Below are positions 36,752-50,868 of a DNA stretch of 64,000 nucleotides, piece after piece; position 1 is the stretch's first letter, and each line of letters begins with the position of its first letter. A model generated the notes under the pieces. The model had not been told where the DNA came from, ran no database searches, and saw only the letters and a list, made by a program, of their open reading frames with translations. The translations under genes and the position numbers were made by a program. The DNA lies in assembly GCA_031769625.1 (NCBI GenBank), contig JAUIMM010002292.1, forward strand, positions 186,001-250,000, written 5' to 3'. This DNA is from Taudactylus pleione (taxonomy: Eukaryota > Chordata > Amphibia > Anura > Myobatrachidae).

Positions 36752-39010
36752 TGTTGAAGACCAAGACCCACAAATGTGATGTGAAATGGTTTTTCTCCCA
36801 TGTTGCGTTTAAGAGAAAACAGCAAATGCTCGTTTTTGGCAAAAATGCATTGAAAGCAGTGGAAACAACAAAAGCGCATACTTTGTGTTATCTCTTCTTG
36901 TAGCAAACACAGACAGCTCAAAATTTCACTGGATGTGTTGAAGACCAAGACCCACAAATGTGATGTGAAATGGTTTTTCTCCCATGTTGCGTTTAAGAGA
37001 AAACAGCAAATGCACGTTTTAGGCCAAAATGCATTGAAAGCAATGGAAACAACAAAAGCGCATACTTTGTGTTATCTCCTCTTGTAGCAAACACAGACAG
37101 CTCAAAATTTCACTGGATGTGTTGAAGACTAAGACCCACAAATGTGATGTGAAATGGTTTTTCTCCCATGTTGCATTTAAGAGAAAACAGCAAATTCACG
37201 TTTTAGGCCAAAATGCATTGAAAGCAATGGAAACAACAAAAGCGCATACTTTGTGATATATCCTCTTGTAGCAAACACAGACAGCTCAAAATTTCACTGG
37301 ATGTGTTGAAGACCAAGACCCACAAATGTGATGTGAAATGGTTTTTCTCCCATGTTGCATTTAAGAGAAAACAGCAAATGCACGTTTTAGGCCAAAATGC
37401 ATGGAAAGCAATGGAAACAACAAAAGCGCATACTTTGTGATATCTCCTCTTGTAGCAAAGATAGACAGCTCAAAATTTCACTGGATGTGTTGAAGACCAA
37501 GACCCACAAATGTGATGTGAAATGGTTTTTCTCCCATGTTGCGTTTAAGAGAAAACAGCAATTGCTCGTTTTAGGGCAAAATGCATTGAAAGCAAAGGAA
37601 ACAACAAAAGCGCATACTTTGTGTTATCTCCTCTTGTAGCAAACACAGACAGCTCAAAATTTCACTGGATGTGTTGAAGACCAAGACCGACAAATGTGAT
37701 GTGAAATGGTTTTTCTCCCATGTTGCATTTAAGAGAAAACAGCAAATGCTCGTTTTAGGCCAAAATGCATTGAAAGCAATGGAAACAACAAAAGCACATA
37801 CTTTGTGTTATCTCCTCTTGTAGCAAACACAGACAGCTCAAAATTTCACTGGATGTGTTGAAGACCAAGACCCACAAATGTGATGTGAAATGGTTTTTCT
37901 CCCATGTTGCATTTAAGAGAAAACAGCAAATGCACGTTTTAGGCCAAAATGCATGGAAAGCAATGGAAACAACAAAAGCGCATACTTTGTGATATCTCCT
38001 CTTGTAGCAAACACAGACAGCTCAAAATTTCACTGGATGTGTTGAAGACCAAAACCCACAAATGTGATGTGAAATGGTTTTTCTCCCATGTTGCGTTTAA
38101 GAGAAAACAGCAAATGCTCATTTTAGGCCAAAATGCATTGAAAGCAATGGAAACAACAAAAGCGCATACTTTGTGTTCTCTCCTCTTGTAGCAAACACGG
38201 ACAGCTCAAAATTCCACTGGATGTGTTGAAGACCAAGACCCACAAATGTCATGTGAAATAGTTTTTCTCCCATATTGCGTTTAAGAGAAAACAGCAAATG
38301 CTCGTTTTTGGCCAAAATGCTTTGAAAGCAATGGAAACAACAAAAGCACATACTTTGTGTTATCTCCTCTTGTAGCAAACACAGACAGCTCAAAATTTCA
38401 TTGGATGTGTTGAAGACCATGACCCACAAATGTGATGTGAAATGGTTTTTCTCCCATGCTGCGTTTAAGAGAAAACAGCAAATGCACGTTTTAGGCCAAA
38501 ATGCATTGAAAGCAATGGAAACAACAAAAGCACATACTTTGTGATATCTCCTCTTGTAGCAAACACAGACAGCTCAAAATTTCACTGGATGTGTTGAAGA
38601 CCAAGACCCACAAATGTGATGTGAAATGGTTTTTCTCCCATGTTGCATTTAAGAGAAAAAAGCAATTGCTCGTTTTAGGCCAAAATGCATTGAAAGCAAT
38701 GGAAACAACAAAAGCGCATACTTTGTGTTATCTCCTCTTGTAGCAAACACAGACAGCTCAAAATTTCACTGGATGTGTTGAAGACCAAGACCCACAAATG
38801 TGATGTGAAATGGTTTTTCTCTCCCATGTTGCATTTAAGAGAAAACAGCAAATGCACTTTTTATGCCAAAATGCATTGAAAGCAATGGAAACAACAAAAG
38901 CGCATACTTTATGATATCTCCTCTTGTAGCAAACACAGACAGCTCAAAATTTCACTGGATGTGTTGAAGACCAAGACCCACAAATGTGATGTGAAATGGT
39001 TTTTCTCCCA
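36752..39010. repeat. 12-monomer HOR unit, copy 2
   Basis: It reproduces the preceding unit, with differences including 'caaattcacg' (37,191), 'aacacggacag' (38,195), 'attccactgg' (38,211), 'ttcattggatg' (38,397) and a +2 insertion 'tttttctctccc' at about 38,818. More substitutions separate these two copies than the two 35-mers, so this duplication looks older or has escaped conversion. Confidence 0.85.
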
Positions 39011-41607
39011 TGTTGCTTTTAAGAGAAAACAGCAAATGCTCGTTTTTGGCAAAAATGCATTGAAAGCAGTGGAAACAATAAAAGCGCATACTTTGTGTTA
39101 TCTCCTCTTGTAGCAAACACAGACAGCTCAAAATTTCACTGGATGTGTTGAAGACCAAGACCCACAAATGTGATGTGAAATGGTTTTTCTCCCATGTTGC
39201 ATTTAAGAGAAAACAGCAAATGCACGTTTTAGGCCAAAATGCATTGAAAGCAATGGAAACAACAAAACCGCATACTTTGTGATATCTCCTCTTGTAGCAA
39301 ACACAGACAGCTCAAAATTTCACTGGATGTGTTGAAGACCAATACCCACAAATGTGATGTGAAATGGTTTTTCTCCCATGTTGTGTTTAAGAGAAAACAG
39401 CAAATGCTCGTTTTAGGCCAAAATGCATTGAAAGCAGTGGAAACAACAAAAGCGCATACTTTGTGATATCTCCTCTTGTAGCAAACACAGACAGCTCAAA
39501 ATTTCACTGGATGTGTTGAAGACCAATACCCACAAATGTGATGTGAAATGATTTTTCTCCCATGTTGCGTTTAAGAGAAAACAGCAAATGCACGTTTTAG
39601 GCCAAAATGCATTGAAAGCAATGGAAACAACAAAAGCGCATACTTTGTGTTATCTCCTCTTGTAGCAAACACAGACAGCTCAAAATTTCACTGGATGTGT
39701 TGAAGACCAAGACCCACAAATGTGATGTGAAATGGTTTTTTCTCCCATGTTGCATTTAAGAGAAAACAGCAAATGCATGTTTTAGGCCAAAATGCATTGA
39801 AAGAAATGGAAACAACAAAAGCGCATACTTTGTGATATCTCCTCTTGTAGCAAACACAGACAGCTCAAAATTTCACTGGATGTGTTGAAGACCAAGACCC
39901 ACAAATGTGATGTGAAATGGTTTTTCTCCCATGTTGCATTTAAGAGAAAACAGCAATTGCTCGTTTTAGGCCAAAATGCATTGAAAGCAATGGAAACAAC
40001 AAAAGCGCATACTTTGTGTTATCTCCTCTTGTAGCAAACACAGACAGCTCAAAATTTCACTGGATGTGTTGAAGACCAAGACCCACAAATGTGATGTGAA
40101 ATGGTTTTTCTCCCATTTTGCATTTAAGAGAAAACAGCAAATGCACATTTTAGGCCAAAATGCATGGAAAGCAATGGAAACAACAAAAGCGCATACTTTG
40201 TGATATCTCCTCTTGTAGCTAACACAGACAGCTCAAAATTTCACTGGATGTGTTGAAGACCAAAACCCACAAATGTGATGTGAAATGGTTTTTCTCCCAT
40301 GTTGCGTTTAAGAGAAAACAGCAAATGCTCGTTTTAGGCCAAAATGCATTGAAAGCAATGGAAACAACAAAAGCACATACTTTGTGTTATCTCCTCTTGT
40401 AGCAAACACAGACAGCTCAAAATTTCACTGGATGTGTTGAAGACCATGACCCACAAATGTGATTTGAAATGGTTTTTCTCCCATGTTGCATTTAAGAGAA
40501 AACAGCAAATGCACGTTTTAGGCCAAAATGCATTGAAAGCAATGGAAACAACAAAAGCATATACTTTGTGATATCTCCTCTTGTAGCAAACACAGACAGC
40601 TCAAAATTTCACTGGATGTGTTGAAGACCAAGACCCACAAATGTGATGTGAAATGGTTTTTCTCCCATGTTGTGTTTAAGAGAAAACAGCAATTGCTCGT
40701 TTTAGGCCAAAATGCATTGAAAGCAATGGAAACAACAAAAGCGCATACTTTGTGTTATCTCCTCTTGTAGCAAACACAGACAGCTCAAAATTTCACTGGA
40801 TGTGTTGAAGACCAAGACCCACAAATGTTATGTGAAATGGTTTTTCTCCCATGTTGCATTTAAGAGAAAACAGCAAATGCACGTTTTAGGCCAAAATGCA
40901 TTGAAAGAAATGGAAACAACAAAAGCGCATACTTTGTGATATCTCCTCTTGTAGCAAACACAGACAGCTCAAAATTTCACTGGATGTGTTGAAGACCAAG
41001 ACCCACAAATGTGATGTGAAATGGTTTTTCTCCCATGTTGCGTTTAAGAGAAAACAGCAAATGCTCCTTTTTGGCAAAAATGCATTGAAAGCAGTGGAAG
41101 CAACAAAAGCGCATACTTTGTGTTATCTCCTCTTGTAGCAAACACAGACAGCTCAAAATTTCACTGGATGTGTTGAAGACCAAGACCCACAAATGTGATG
41201 TGAAATGGTTTTTCTCCCATGTTGTATTTAAGAGAAAACAGCAAATGCACGTTTTAGGCCAAAATGCATTGAAAGCAATGGAAACAACAAAAGCGCATAC
41301 TTTGTGATATCTCCTCTTGTAGCAAACACAGACAGCTCAAAATTTCACTGGATGTGTTGAAGACCAAGACCCACAAATGTGATGTGAAATGGTTTTTTCT
41401 CCCATGTTGCATTTAAGAGAAAACAGCAAATGCACGTTTTAGGCCAAAATGCATTGAAAGCAATGAAAACAACAAAAGCGCATACTTTGTGATATCTCCT
41501 CTTGTAGCAAACACAGACAGCTCAAAATTTCACTGGATATGTTGAAGACCAAGACCCACAAATGTGATGTGAAATGGTTTTTCTCCCATGTTGCGTTTAA
41601 GAGAAAA
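39011..41607. repeat. Start of the right-hand HOR family
   Basis: About 14 monomers precede the first cassette. 'aaaaccgcat' (39,266) recalls 3,013 and 5,773. New marks appear that recur only to the right: 'gtagctaacac' (40,215), 'gtgatttgaaatgg' (40,459), 'agcatatac' (40,556), 'gttatgtgaaatgg' (40,828) and 'ctcctttttgg' (41,065). Six-T tracts occur at about 39,736 and 41,392. No non-satellite sequence is present. Confidence 0.7.
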
Positions 41608-42220
41608 CAGCAGTTGCTCGTTTTAGGCCAAAATGCATTGAAAGCAATGGAAACAACAAAAGCGCATACTTTGTGTTATCTCCTCTTGTAGCAAACACAG
41701 ACAGCTCAAAATTTCACTGGATGTGTTGAAAACCAAAACCCACAAATGTGATGTGAAATGGTTTTTCTCCCATGTTGCATTTAAGAGAAAACAGCAAATG
41801 CACGTTTTAGGCCAAAATGCATGGAAAGCAATGGAAACAACAAAAGCGCATACTTTGTGATATCTCCTCTTGTAGCAAAGACAGACAGCTCAAAATTTCA
41901 CTGGATGTGTTGAAGACCAAGACCCACAAATGTGATGTGAAATGATTTTTCTCCCATGTTGCGTTTAAGAGAAAACAGCAATTGCTCATTTTAGGCCAAA
42001 ATGCTTTGAAAGCAGTGGAAACAACAAAAGCGCATACTTTGTGATATCTCCTCTTGTAGCAAACACAGACAGCATAAAATTTCACTGGATGTGTTGAAGA
42101 CCAATACCCACAAATGTGATGTGAAATGGTTTTTTTCCCATGTTGCATTTAAGAGAAAAAAGCAAATGCACGTTTTAGTCCAAAATGCATTGAAAGCAAT
42201 GGAAACAACAAAAGCGCTTA
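41608..42220. repeat. Right-family cassette, copy 1
   Basis: This is a run of marked monomers: Q with 'cagcagttgctcg', then 'gaaaaccaaaaccc', P 'gcatggaaag' with 'aaagacagac', Q with 'gaaatgatttttc', 'ctcattttagg' and 'gctttgaaagcagtgg', then 'acagcataaaatttc', P with 'ggtttttttccc', 'gaaaaaagcaaatg' and 'gttttagtcc', closed by 'aaagcgctta'. Seven copies occur, all in the right half. The minus-strand 113-codon open frame at 41,807-42,148 is a by-product of these substitutions and is not called as a gene. Confidence 0.9.
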
Positions 42221-45200
42221 CTTTGTGTTATCTCCTCTTGTAGCAAACACAGACAGCTCAAAATTTCACTGGATGTGTTGAAGACTAAGACCCACAAATG
42301 TGATGTGAAATGGTTTTTCTCCCATGTTGCATTTAAGAGAAAACAGCAAATGCACGTTTTAGGCCAAAATGCATTGAAAGCAATGGAAACAACAAAAGCG
42401 CATACTTTGTGATATCTCCTCTTGTAGCAAACACAGACAGCTCAAAATTTCACTGGATGTGTTGAAGACCAAGACCCACAAATGTGATGTGAAATGGTTT
42501 TTCTCCCATGTTGCTTTTAAGAGAAAACAGCAAATGCTCGTTTTTGGCAAAAATGCATTGAAAGCAGTGGAAACAACAAAAGCGCATACTTTGTGTTATC
42601 TCCTCTTGTAGCAAACACAGACAGCTCAAAATTTCACTGGATGTGTTGAAGACCAAGACCCACAAATGTGATGTGAAATGGTTTTTCTCCCATGTTGCAT
42701 TTAAGAGAAAACAGCAAATGCACGTTTTAGGCCAAAATGCATTGAATACAATGGAAACAACAAAAGCGCATACTTTGTGATATCTCCTCTTGTAGCAAAC
42801 ACAGACAGCTCAAAATTTCACTGGATGTGTTGAAGACCAATACCCACAAATGTGATGTGAAATGGTTTTTCTCCCATGTTGCATTTAAGAGAAAACAGCA
42901 AATGCACGTTTTAGGCCAAAATGCAATGAAAGCAATGGAAACAACAAAAGCACATACTTTGTGTTATCTCCTCTTGTAGCAAACACAGACAGCTCAAAAT
43001 TTCACTGGATGTGTTGAAGACCAAGACCCACAAATGTGATGTGAAATGGTTTTTCTCCCATGTTGCTTTTAAGAGAAAACAGCAAATGCTCGTTTTTGGC
43101 ATAAATGCATTGAAAGCAGTGGAAACAACAAAAGCGCATACTTTGTGTTATCTCCTCTTGTAGCAAACACAGACAGCTCAAAATTTCACTGGATGTGTTG
43201 AAGACCAAGACCCACAAATGTGATGTGAAATGGTTTTTCTCCCATGTTGCGTTTAAGAGAAAACAGCAATTGCTCGTTTTAGGCCAAAATGCTTTGAAAG
43301 CAATGGAAACAACAAAAGCGCATACTTTGTGTTATCTCCTCTTGTAGCAAACACAGACAGCTCAAAATTTCACTGGATGTGTTGAAGACTAAGACCCACA
43401 AATGTGATGTGAAATGGTTTTTCTCCCATGTTGCATTTAAGAGAAAACAGCAAATGCACGTTTTAGGCCAAAATGCATGGAAAGCAATGGAAACAACAAA
43501 AGCGCATACTTTGTGATATCTCCTCTTGTAGCAAAGATAGACAGCTCAAAATTTCACTGGATGTGTTGAAGACCAAGACCCACAAATGTGATGTGAAATG
43601 GTTTTTCTCCCATGTTGCGTTTAAGAGAAAACAGCAATTGCTCGTTTTAGGGCAAAATGCATTGAAAGCAAAGGAAACAACAAAAGCGCATACTTTGTGT
43701 TATCTCCTCTTGTAGCAAACACAGACAGCTCAAAATTTCACTGGATGTGTCGAAGACCAAGACCGACAAATGTGATGTGAAATGGTTTTTCTCCCATGTT
43801 GCATTTAAGAAAAAACAGCAAATGCTCGTTTTAGGCCAAAATGCATTGAAAGCAATGGAAACAACAAAAGCACATACTTTGTGTTATCTCCTCTTGTAGC
43901 AAACACAGACAGCTCAAAATTTCACTGGATGTGTTGAAGACCAAGACCCACAAATGTGATGTGAAATGGTTTTTCTCCCATGTTGCATTTAAGAGAAAAC
44001 AGCAAATGCACGTTTTAGGCCAAAATGCATGGAAAGCAATGGAAACAACAAAAGCGCATACTTTGTGATATCTCCTCTTGTAGCAAACACAGACAGCTCA
44101 AAATTTCACTGGATGTGTTGAAGACCAAAACCCACAAATGTGATGTGAAATGGTTTTTCTCCCATGTTGCGTTTAAGAGAAAACAGCAAATGCTCGTTTT
44201 AGGCCAAAATGCATTGAAAGAAATGGAAACAACAAAAGCGCATACTTTGTGATATCTCCTCTTGTAGCAAACACAGGCAGCTCAAAATTTCACTGGATGT
44301 GTTGAAGACCAATACCCACAAATGTGATGTGAAATGATTTTTCTCCCATGTTGCGTTTAAGAGAAAACAGCAATTGCTCGTTTTAGGCCAAAATGCATTG
44401 AAAGCAGTGGAAACAACAAAAGCGCATACTTTGTGATATCTCCTCTTGTAGCAAACACAGACAGCTCAAAATTTCACTGGATGTGTTGAAGACCAATACC
44501 CACAAATGTGATGTGAAATGGTTTTTTTCCCATGTTGCATTTAAGAGAAAAAAGCAAATGCACGTTTTAGGCCAAAATGCATTGAAAGCAATGGAAACAA
44601 CAAAAGCGCATACTTTGTGTTATCTCCTCTTGTAGCAAACACAGACAGCTCAAAATTTCACTGGATGTGTTGAAGACCAAGACCCACAAATGTGATGTGA
44701 AATGGTTTTTCTCCCATGTTGCATTTAAGAGAAAACAGCAAATGCATGTTTTAGGCCAAAATGCATTGAAAGAAATGGAAACAACAAAAGCGCATACTTT
44801 GTGATATCTCCTCTTGTAGCAAACACAGACAGCTCAAAATTTCACTGGATGTGTTGAAGACCAAGACCCACAAATGTGATGTGAAATGGTTTTTCTCCCA
44901 TGTTGCGTTTAAGAGAAAACAGCAATTGCTCGTTTTAGGCCAAAATGCATTGAAAGCAATGGAAACAACAAAAGCGCATACTTTGTGTTATCTCCTCTTG
45001 TAGCAAACACAGACAGCTCAAAATTTCACTGGATGTGTTGAAGACCAAGACCCACAAATGTGATGTGAAATGGTTTTTCTCCCATGTTGCATTTAAGAGA
45101 AAACAGCAAATGCACGTTTTAGGCCAAAATGCATGGAAAGCAATGGAAACAACAAAATTGCATACTTTGTGATATCTCCTCTTGTAGCTAACACAGACAG

Positions 45201-46207
45201 CTCAAAATTTCACTGGATGTGTTGAAGACCAAAACCCACAAATGTGATGTGAAATGGTTTTTCTCCCATGTTGCGTTTAAGAGAAAACAGCAAATGCTCG
45301 TTTTAGGCCAAAATGCATGGAAAGCAATGGAAACAACAAAAGCACATACTTTGTGTTATCTCCTCTTGTAGCAAACACAGACAGCTCAAAATTTCACTGG
45401 ATGTGTTGAAGACCATGACCCACAAATGTGATTTGAAATGGTTTTTCTCCCATGTTGCATTTAAGAGAAAACAGCAAATGCACGTTTTAGGCCAAAATGC
45501 ATTGAAAGCAATGGAAACAACAAAAGCATATACTTTGTGATATCTCCTCTTGTAGCAAACACAGACAGCTCAAAATTTCACTGGATGTGTTGAAGACCAA
45601 GACCCACAAATGTGATGTGAAATGGTTTTTCTCCCATGTTGCGTTTAAGAGAAAACAGCAAATGCTCCTTTTTGGCCAAAATGCATTGAAAGCAGTGGAA
45701 GCAACAAAAGCGCATTCTTTGTGTTATCTCCTCTTGTAGCAAACACAGACAGCTCAAAATTTCACTGGATGTGTTGAAGACCAAGACCCACAAATGTGAT
45801 GTGAAATGGTTTTTCTCCCATGTTGCATTTAAGAGAAAACAGCAAATGCACGTTTTAGGCCAAAATGCATTGAAAGCAATGGAAACAACAAAAGCGCATA
45901 CTTTGTGATATCTCCTCTTGTAGCAAACACAGACAGCTCAAAATTTCACTGGATGTGTTGAAGACCAAGACCCACAAATGTGATGTGAAATGGTTTTTCT
46001 CCCATGTTGCATTTAAGAGAAAACAGCAAATGCACGTTTTAGGCCAAAATGCATTGAAAGCAATGAAAACAACAAAAGCGCATACTTTGTGATATCTCCT
46101 CTTGTAGCAAACACAGACAGCTCAAAATTTCACTGGATATGTTGAAGACCAAGACCCACAAATGTGATGTGAAATGGTTTTTCTCCCATGTTGCGTTTAA
46201 GAGAAAA

Positions 46208-46820
46208 CAGCAGTTGCTCGTTTTAGGCCAAAATGCATTGAAAGCAATGGAAACAACAAAAGCGCATACTTTGTGTTATCTCCTCTTGTAGCAAACACAG
46301 ACAGCTCAAAATTTCACTGGATGTGTTGAAAACCAAAACCCACAAATGTGATGTGAAATGGTTTTTCTCCCATGTTGCATTTAAGAGAAAACAGCAAATG
46401 CACGTTTTAGGCCAAAATGCATGGAAAGCAATGGAAACAACAAAAGCGCATACTTTGTGATATCTCCTCTTGTAGCAAAGACAGACAGCTCAAAATTTCA
46501 CTGGATGTGTTGAAGACCAAGACCCACAAATGTGATGTGAAATGATTTTTCTCCCATGTTGCGTTTAAGAGAAAACAGCAATTGCTCATTTTAGGCCAAA
46601 ATGCTTTGAAAGCAGTGGAAACAACAAAAGCGCATACTTTGTGATATCTCCTCTTGTAGCAAACACAGACAGCATAAAATTTCACTGGATGTGTTGAAGA
46701 CCAATACCCACAAATGTGATGTGAAATGGTTTTTTTCCCATGTTGCATTTAAGAGAAAAAAGCAAATGCACGTTTTAGTCCAAAATGCATTGAAAGCAAT
46801 GGAAACAACAAAAGCGCTTA
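46208..46820. repeat. Right-family cassette, copy 2
   Basis: All cassette marks are present 4,600 bp (25 monomers) after copy 1 with no net indel. Flanks also match copy 1 from about 40,200, including 'gtagctaacac' at 45,184 and 'agcatatac' at 45,527. Confidence 0.9.
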
Positions 46821-49800
46821 CTTTGTGTTATCTCCTCTTGTAGCAAACACAGACAGCTCAAAATTTCACTGGATGTGTTGAAGACTAAGACCCACAAATG
46901 TGATGTGAAATGGTTTTTCTCCCATGTTGCATTTAAGAGAAAACAGCAAATGCACATTTTAGGCCAAAATGCATTGAAAGCAATGGAAACAACAAAAGCG
47001 CATACTTTGTGATATCTCCTCTTGTAGCAAACACAGACAGCTCAAAATTTCACTGGATGTGTTGAAGACCAAGACCCACAAATGTGATGTGAAATGGTTT
47101 TTCTCCCATGTTGCTTTTAAGAGAAAACAGCAAATGCTCGTTTTTGGCAAAAATGCATTGAAAGCAGTGGAAACAACAAAAGCGCATACTTTGTGTTATC
47201 TCCTCTTGTAGCAAACACAGACAGCTCAAAATTTCACTGGATGTGTTGAAGACCAAGACCCACAAATGTGATGTGAAATGGTTTTTCTCCCATGTTGCTT
47301 TTAAGAGAAAACAGCAAATGCTCGTTTTTGGCAAAAATGCATTGAAAGCAGTGGAAACAACAAAAGCGCATACTTTGTGTTATCTCCTCTTGTAGCAAAC
47401 ACAGACAGCTCAAAATTTCACTGGATGTGTTGAAGACCAAGACCCACAAATGTGATGTGAAACGGTTTTTCTCCCATGTTGCATTTAAGAGAAAACAGCA
47501 AATGCACGTTTTAGGCCAAAATGCATGGAAAGCAATGGAAACAACAAAAGCGCATACTTTGTGATATCTCCTCTTGTAGCAAACACAGACAGCTCAAAAT
47601 TTCACTGGATGTGTTGAAGACCAATACCCACAAATGTGATGTGAAATGGTTTTTCTCCCATGTTGCATTTAAGAGAAAACAGCAAATGCACGTTTTAGGC
47701 CAAAATGCAATGAAAGCAATGGAAACAACAAAAGCACATACTTTGTGTTATCTCCTCTTGTAGCAAACACAGACAGCTCAAAATTTCACTGGATGTGTTG
47801 AAGACCAAGACCCACAAATGTGATGTGAAATGGTTTTTCTCCCATGTTGCTTTTAAGAGAAAACAGCAAATGCTCGTTTTTGGCAAAAATGCATTGAAAG
47901 CAGTGGAAACAACAAAAGCGCATACTTTGTGTTATCTCCTCTTGTAGCAAACACAGACAGCTCAAAATTTCACTGGATGTGTTGAAGACCAAGACCCACA
48001 AATGTGATGTGAAATGGTTTTTCTCCCATGTTGCGTTTAAGAGAAAACAGCAATTGCTCGTTTTAGGCCAAAATGCATTGAAAGCAATGGAAACAACAAA
48101 AGCGCATACTTTGTGTTATCTCCTCTTGTAGCAAACACAGACAGCTCAAAATTTCACTGGATGTGTTGAAGACTAAGACCCACAAATGTGATGTGAAATG
48201 GTTTTTCTCCCATGTTGCATTTAAGAGAAAACAGCAAATGCACGTTTTAGGCCAAAATGCATTGAAAGCAATGGAAACAACAAAAGCGCATACTTTGTTA
48301 TATATCCTCTTGTAGCAAACACAGACAGCTCAAAATTTCACTGGATGTGTTGAAGACCAAGACCCACAAATGTGATGTGAAATGGTTTTTCTCCCATGTT
48401 GCATTTAAGAGAAAACAGCAAATGCACGTTTTAGGCCAAAATGCATGGAAAGCAATGGAAACAACAAAAGCGCATACTTTGTGATATCTCCTCTTGTAGC
48501 AAAGATAGACAGCTCAAAATTTCACTGGATGTGTTGAAGACCAAGACCCACAAATGTGATGTGAAATGGTTTTTCTCCCATGTTGCATTTAAGAGAAAAC
48601 AGCAAATGCATGTTTTAGGCCAAAATGCATTGAAAGAAATGGAAACAACAAAAGCGCATACTTTGTGATATCTCCTCTTGTAGCAAACACAGACAGCTCA
48701 AAATTTCACTGGATGTGTTGAAGACCAAGACCCACAAATGTGATGTGAAATGGTTTTTCTCCCATGTTGCGTTTAAGAGAAAACAGCAATTGCTCGTTTT
48801 AGGCCAAAATGCATTGAAAGCAATGGAAACAACAAAAGCGCATACTTTGTGTTATCTCCTCTTGTAGCAAACACAGACAGCTCAAAATTTCACTGGATGT
48901 GTTGAAGACCAAGACCCACAAATGTGATGTGAAATGGTTTTTCTCCCATGTTGCATTTAAGAGAAAACAGCAAATGCACGTTTTAGGCCAAAATGCATGG
49001 AAAGCAATGGAAACAACAAAAGCGCATACTTTGTGATATCTCCTCTTGTAGCTAACACAGACAGCTCAAAATTTCACTGGATGTGTTGAAGACCAAAACC
49101 CACAAATGTGATGTGAAATGGTTTTTCTCCCATGTTGCGTTTAAGAGAAAACAGCAAATGCTCGTTTTAGGATGAAATGCATTGAAAGCAATGGAAACAA
49201 CAAAAGCACATAATTTGTGTTATCTCCTCTTGTAGCAAACACAGACAGCTCAAAATTTCACTGGATGTGTTGAAGACCATGACCCACAAATGTGATTTGA
49301 AATGGTTTTTCTCCCATGTTGCATTTAAGAGAAAACAGCAAATGCACGTTTTAGGCCAAAATGCATTGAAAGCAATGGAAACAACAAAAGCATATACTTT
49401 GTGATATCTCCTCTTGTAGCAAACACAGACAGCTCAAAATTTCACTGGATGTGTTGAAGACCAAGACCCACAAATGTGATGTGAAATGGTTTTTCTCCCA
49501 TGTTGTGTTTAAGAGAAAACAGCAATTGCTCGTTTTAGGCCAAAATGCATTGAAAGCAATGGAAACAACAAAAGCGCATACTCTGTGTTATCTCCTCTTG
49601 TAGCAAACACAGACAGCTCAAAATTTCACTGGATGTGTTGAAGACCAAGACCCACAAATGTTATGTGAAATGGTTTTTCTCCCATGTTGCATTTAAGAGA
49701 AAACAGCAAATGCACGTTTTAGGCCAAAATGCATTGAAAGAAATGGAAACAACAAAAGCGCATACTTTGTGATATCTCCTCTTGTAGCAAACACAGACAG

Positions 49801-50255
49801 CTCAACATTTCACTGGATGTGTTGAAGACCAAGACCCACAAATGTGATGTGAAATGGTTTTTCTCCCATGTTGCGTTTAAGAGAAAACAGCAAATGCTCC
49901 TTTTTGGCAAAAATGCATTGAAAGCAGTGGAAGCAACAAAAGCGCATACTTTGTGTTATCTCCTCTTGTAGCAAACACAGACAGCTCAAAATTTCACTGG
50001 ATGTGTTGAAGACCAAGACCCACAAATGTGATGTGAAATGGTTTTTCTCCCATGTTGCATTTAAGAGAAAACAGCAAATGCACGTTTTAGGCCAAAATGC
50101 ATTGAAAGCAATGGAAACAACAAAAGCGCATACTTTGTGATATCTCCTCTTGTAGCAAACACAGACAGCTCAAAATTTCACTGGATATGTTGAAGACCAA
50201 GACCCACAAATGTGATGTGAAATGGTTTTTCTCCCATGTTGCGTTTAAGAGAAAA

Positions 50256-50868
50256 CAGCAGTTGCTCGTTTTAGGCCAAAATGCATTGAAAGCAATGGAA
50301 ACAACAAAAGCGCATACTTTGTGTTATCTCCTCTTGTAGCAAACACAGACAGCTCAAAATTTCACTGGATGTGTTGAAAACCAAAACCCACAAATGTGAT
50401 GTGAAATGGTTTTTCTCCCATGTTGCATTTAAGAGAAAACAGCAAATGCACGTTTTAGGCCAAAATGCATGGAAAGCAATGGAAACAACAAAAGCGCATA
50501 CTTTGTGATATCTCCTCTTGTAGCAAAGACAGACAGCTCAAAATTTCACTGGATGTGTTGAAGACCAAGACCCACAAATGTGATGTGAAATGATTTTTCT
50601 CCCATGTTGCGTTTAAGAGAAAACAGCAATTGCTCATTTTAGGCCAAAATGCTTTGAAAGCAGTGGAAACAACAAAAGCGCATACTTTGTGATATCTCCT
50701 CTTGTAGCAAACACAGACAGCATAAAATTTCACTGGATGTGTTGAAGACCAATACCCACAAATGTGATGTGAAATGGTTTTTTTCCCATGTTGCATTTAA
50801 GAGAAAAAAGCAAATGCATGTTTTAGTCCAAAATGCATTGAAAGCAATGGAAACAACAAAAGCGCTTA
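50256..50868. repeat. Right-family cassette, copy 3
   Basis: All cassette marks are present, 4,048 bp (22 monomers) after copy 2. It differs by 'gcatgtttt' (50,816) in place of 'gcacgtttt', a CpG-to-TpG change. Confidence 0.9.

Noticed and set aside
41807..42148. Minus-strand open frame of 113 codons, repeated with near-identical peptide at 46,407, 50,455, 52,111, 55,791, 58,551 and 60,023
   Set aside because: It runs across nearly two satellite monomers and exists only because cassette substitutions remove a stop. The copies are conserved because the DNA block was copied. There is no start context, intron signal or domain, and the peptide is a rotating-frame translation of the repeat.
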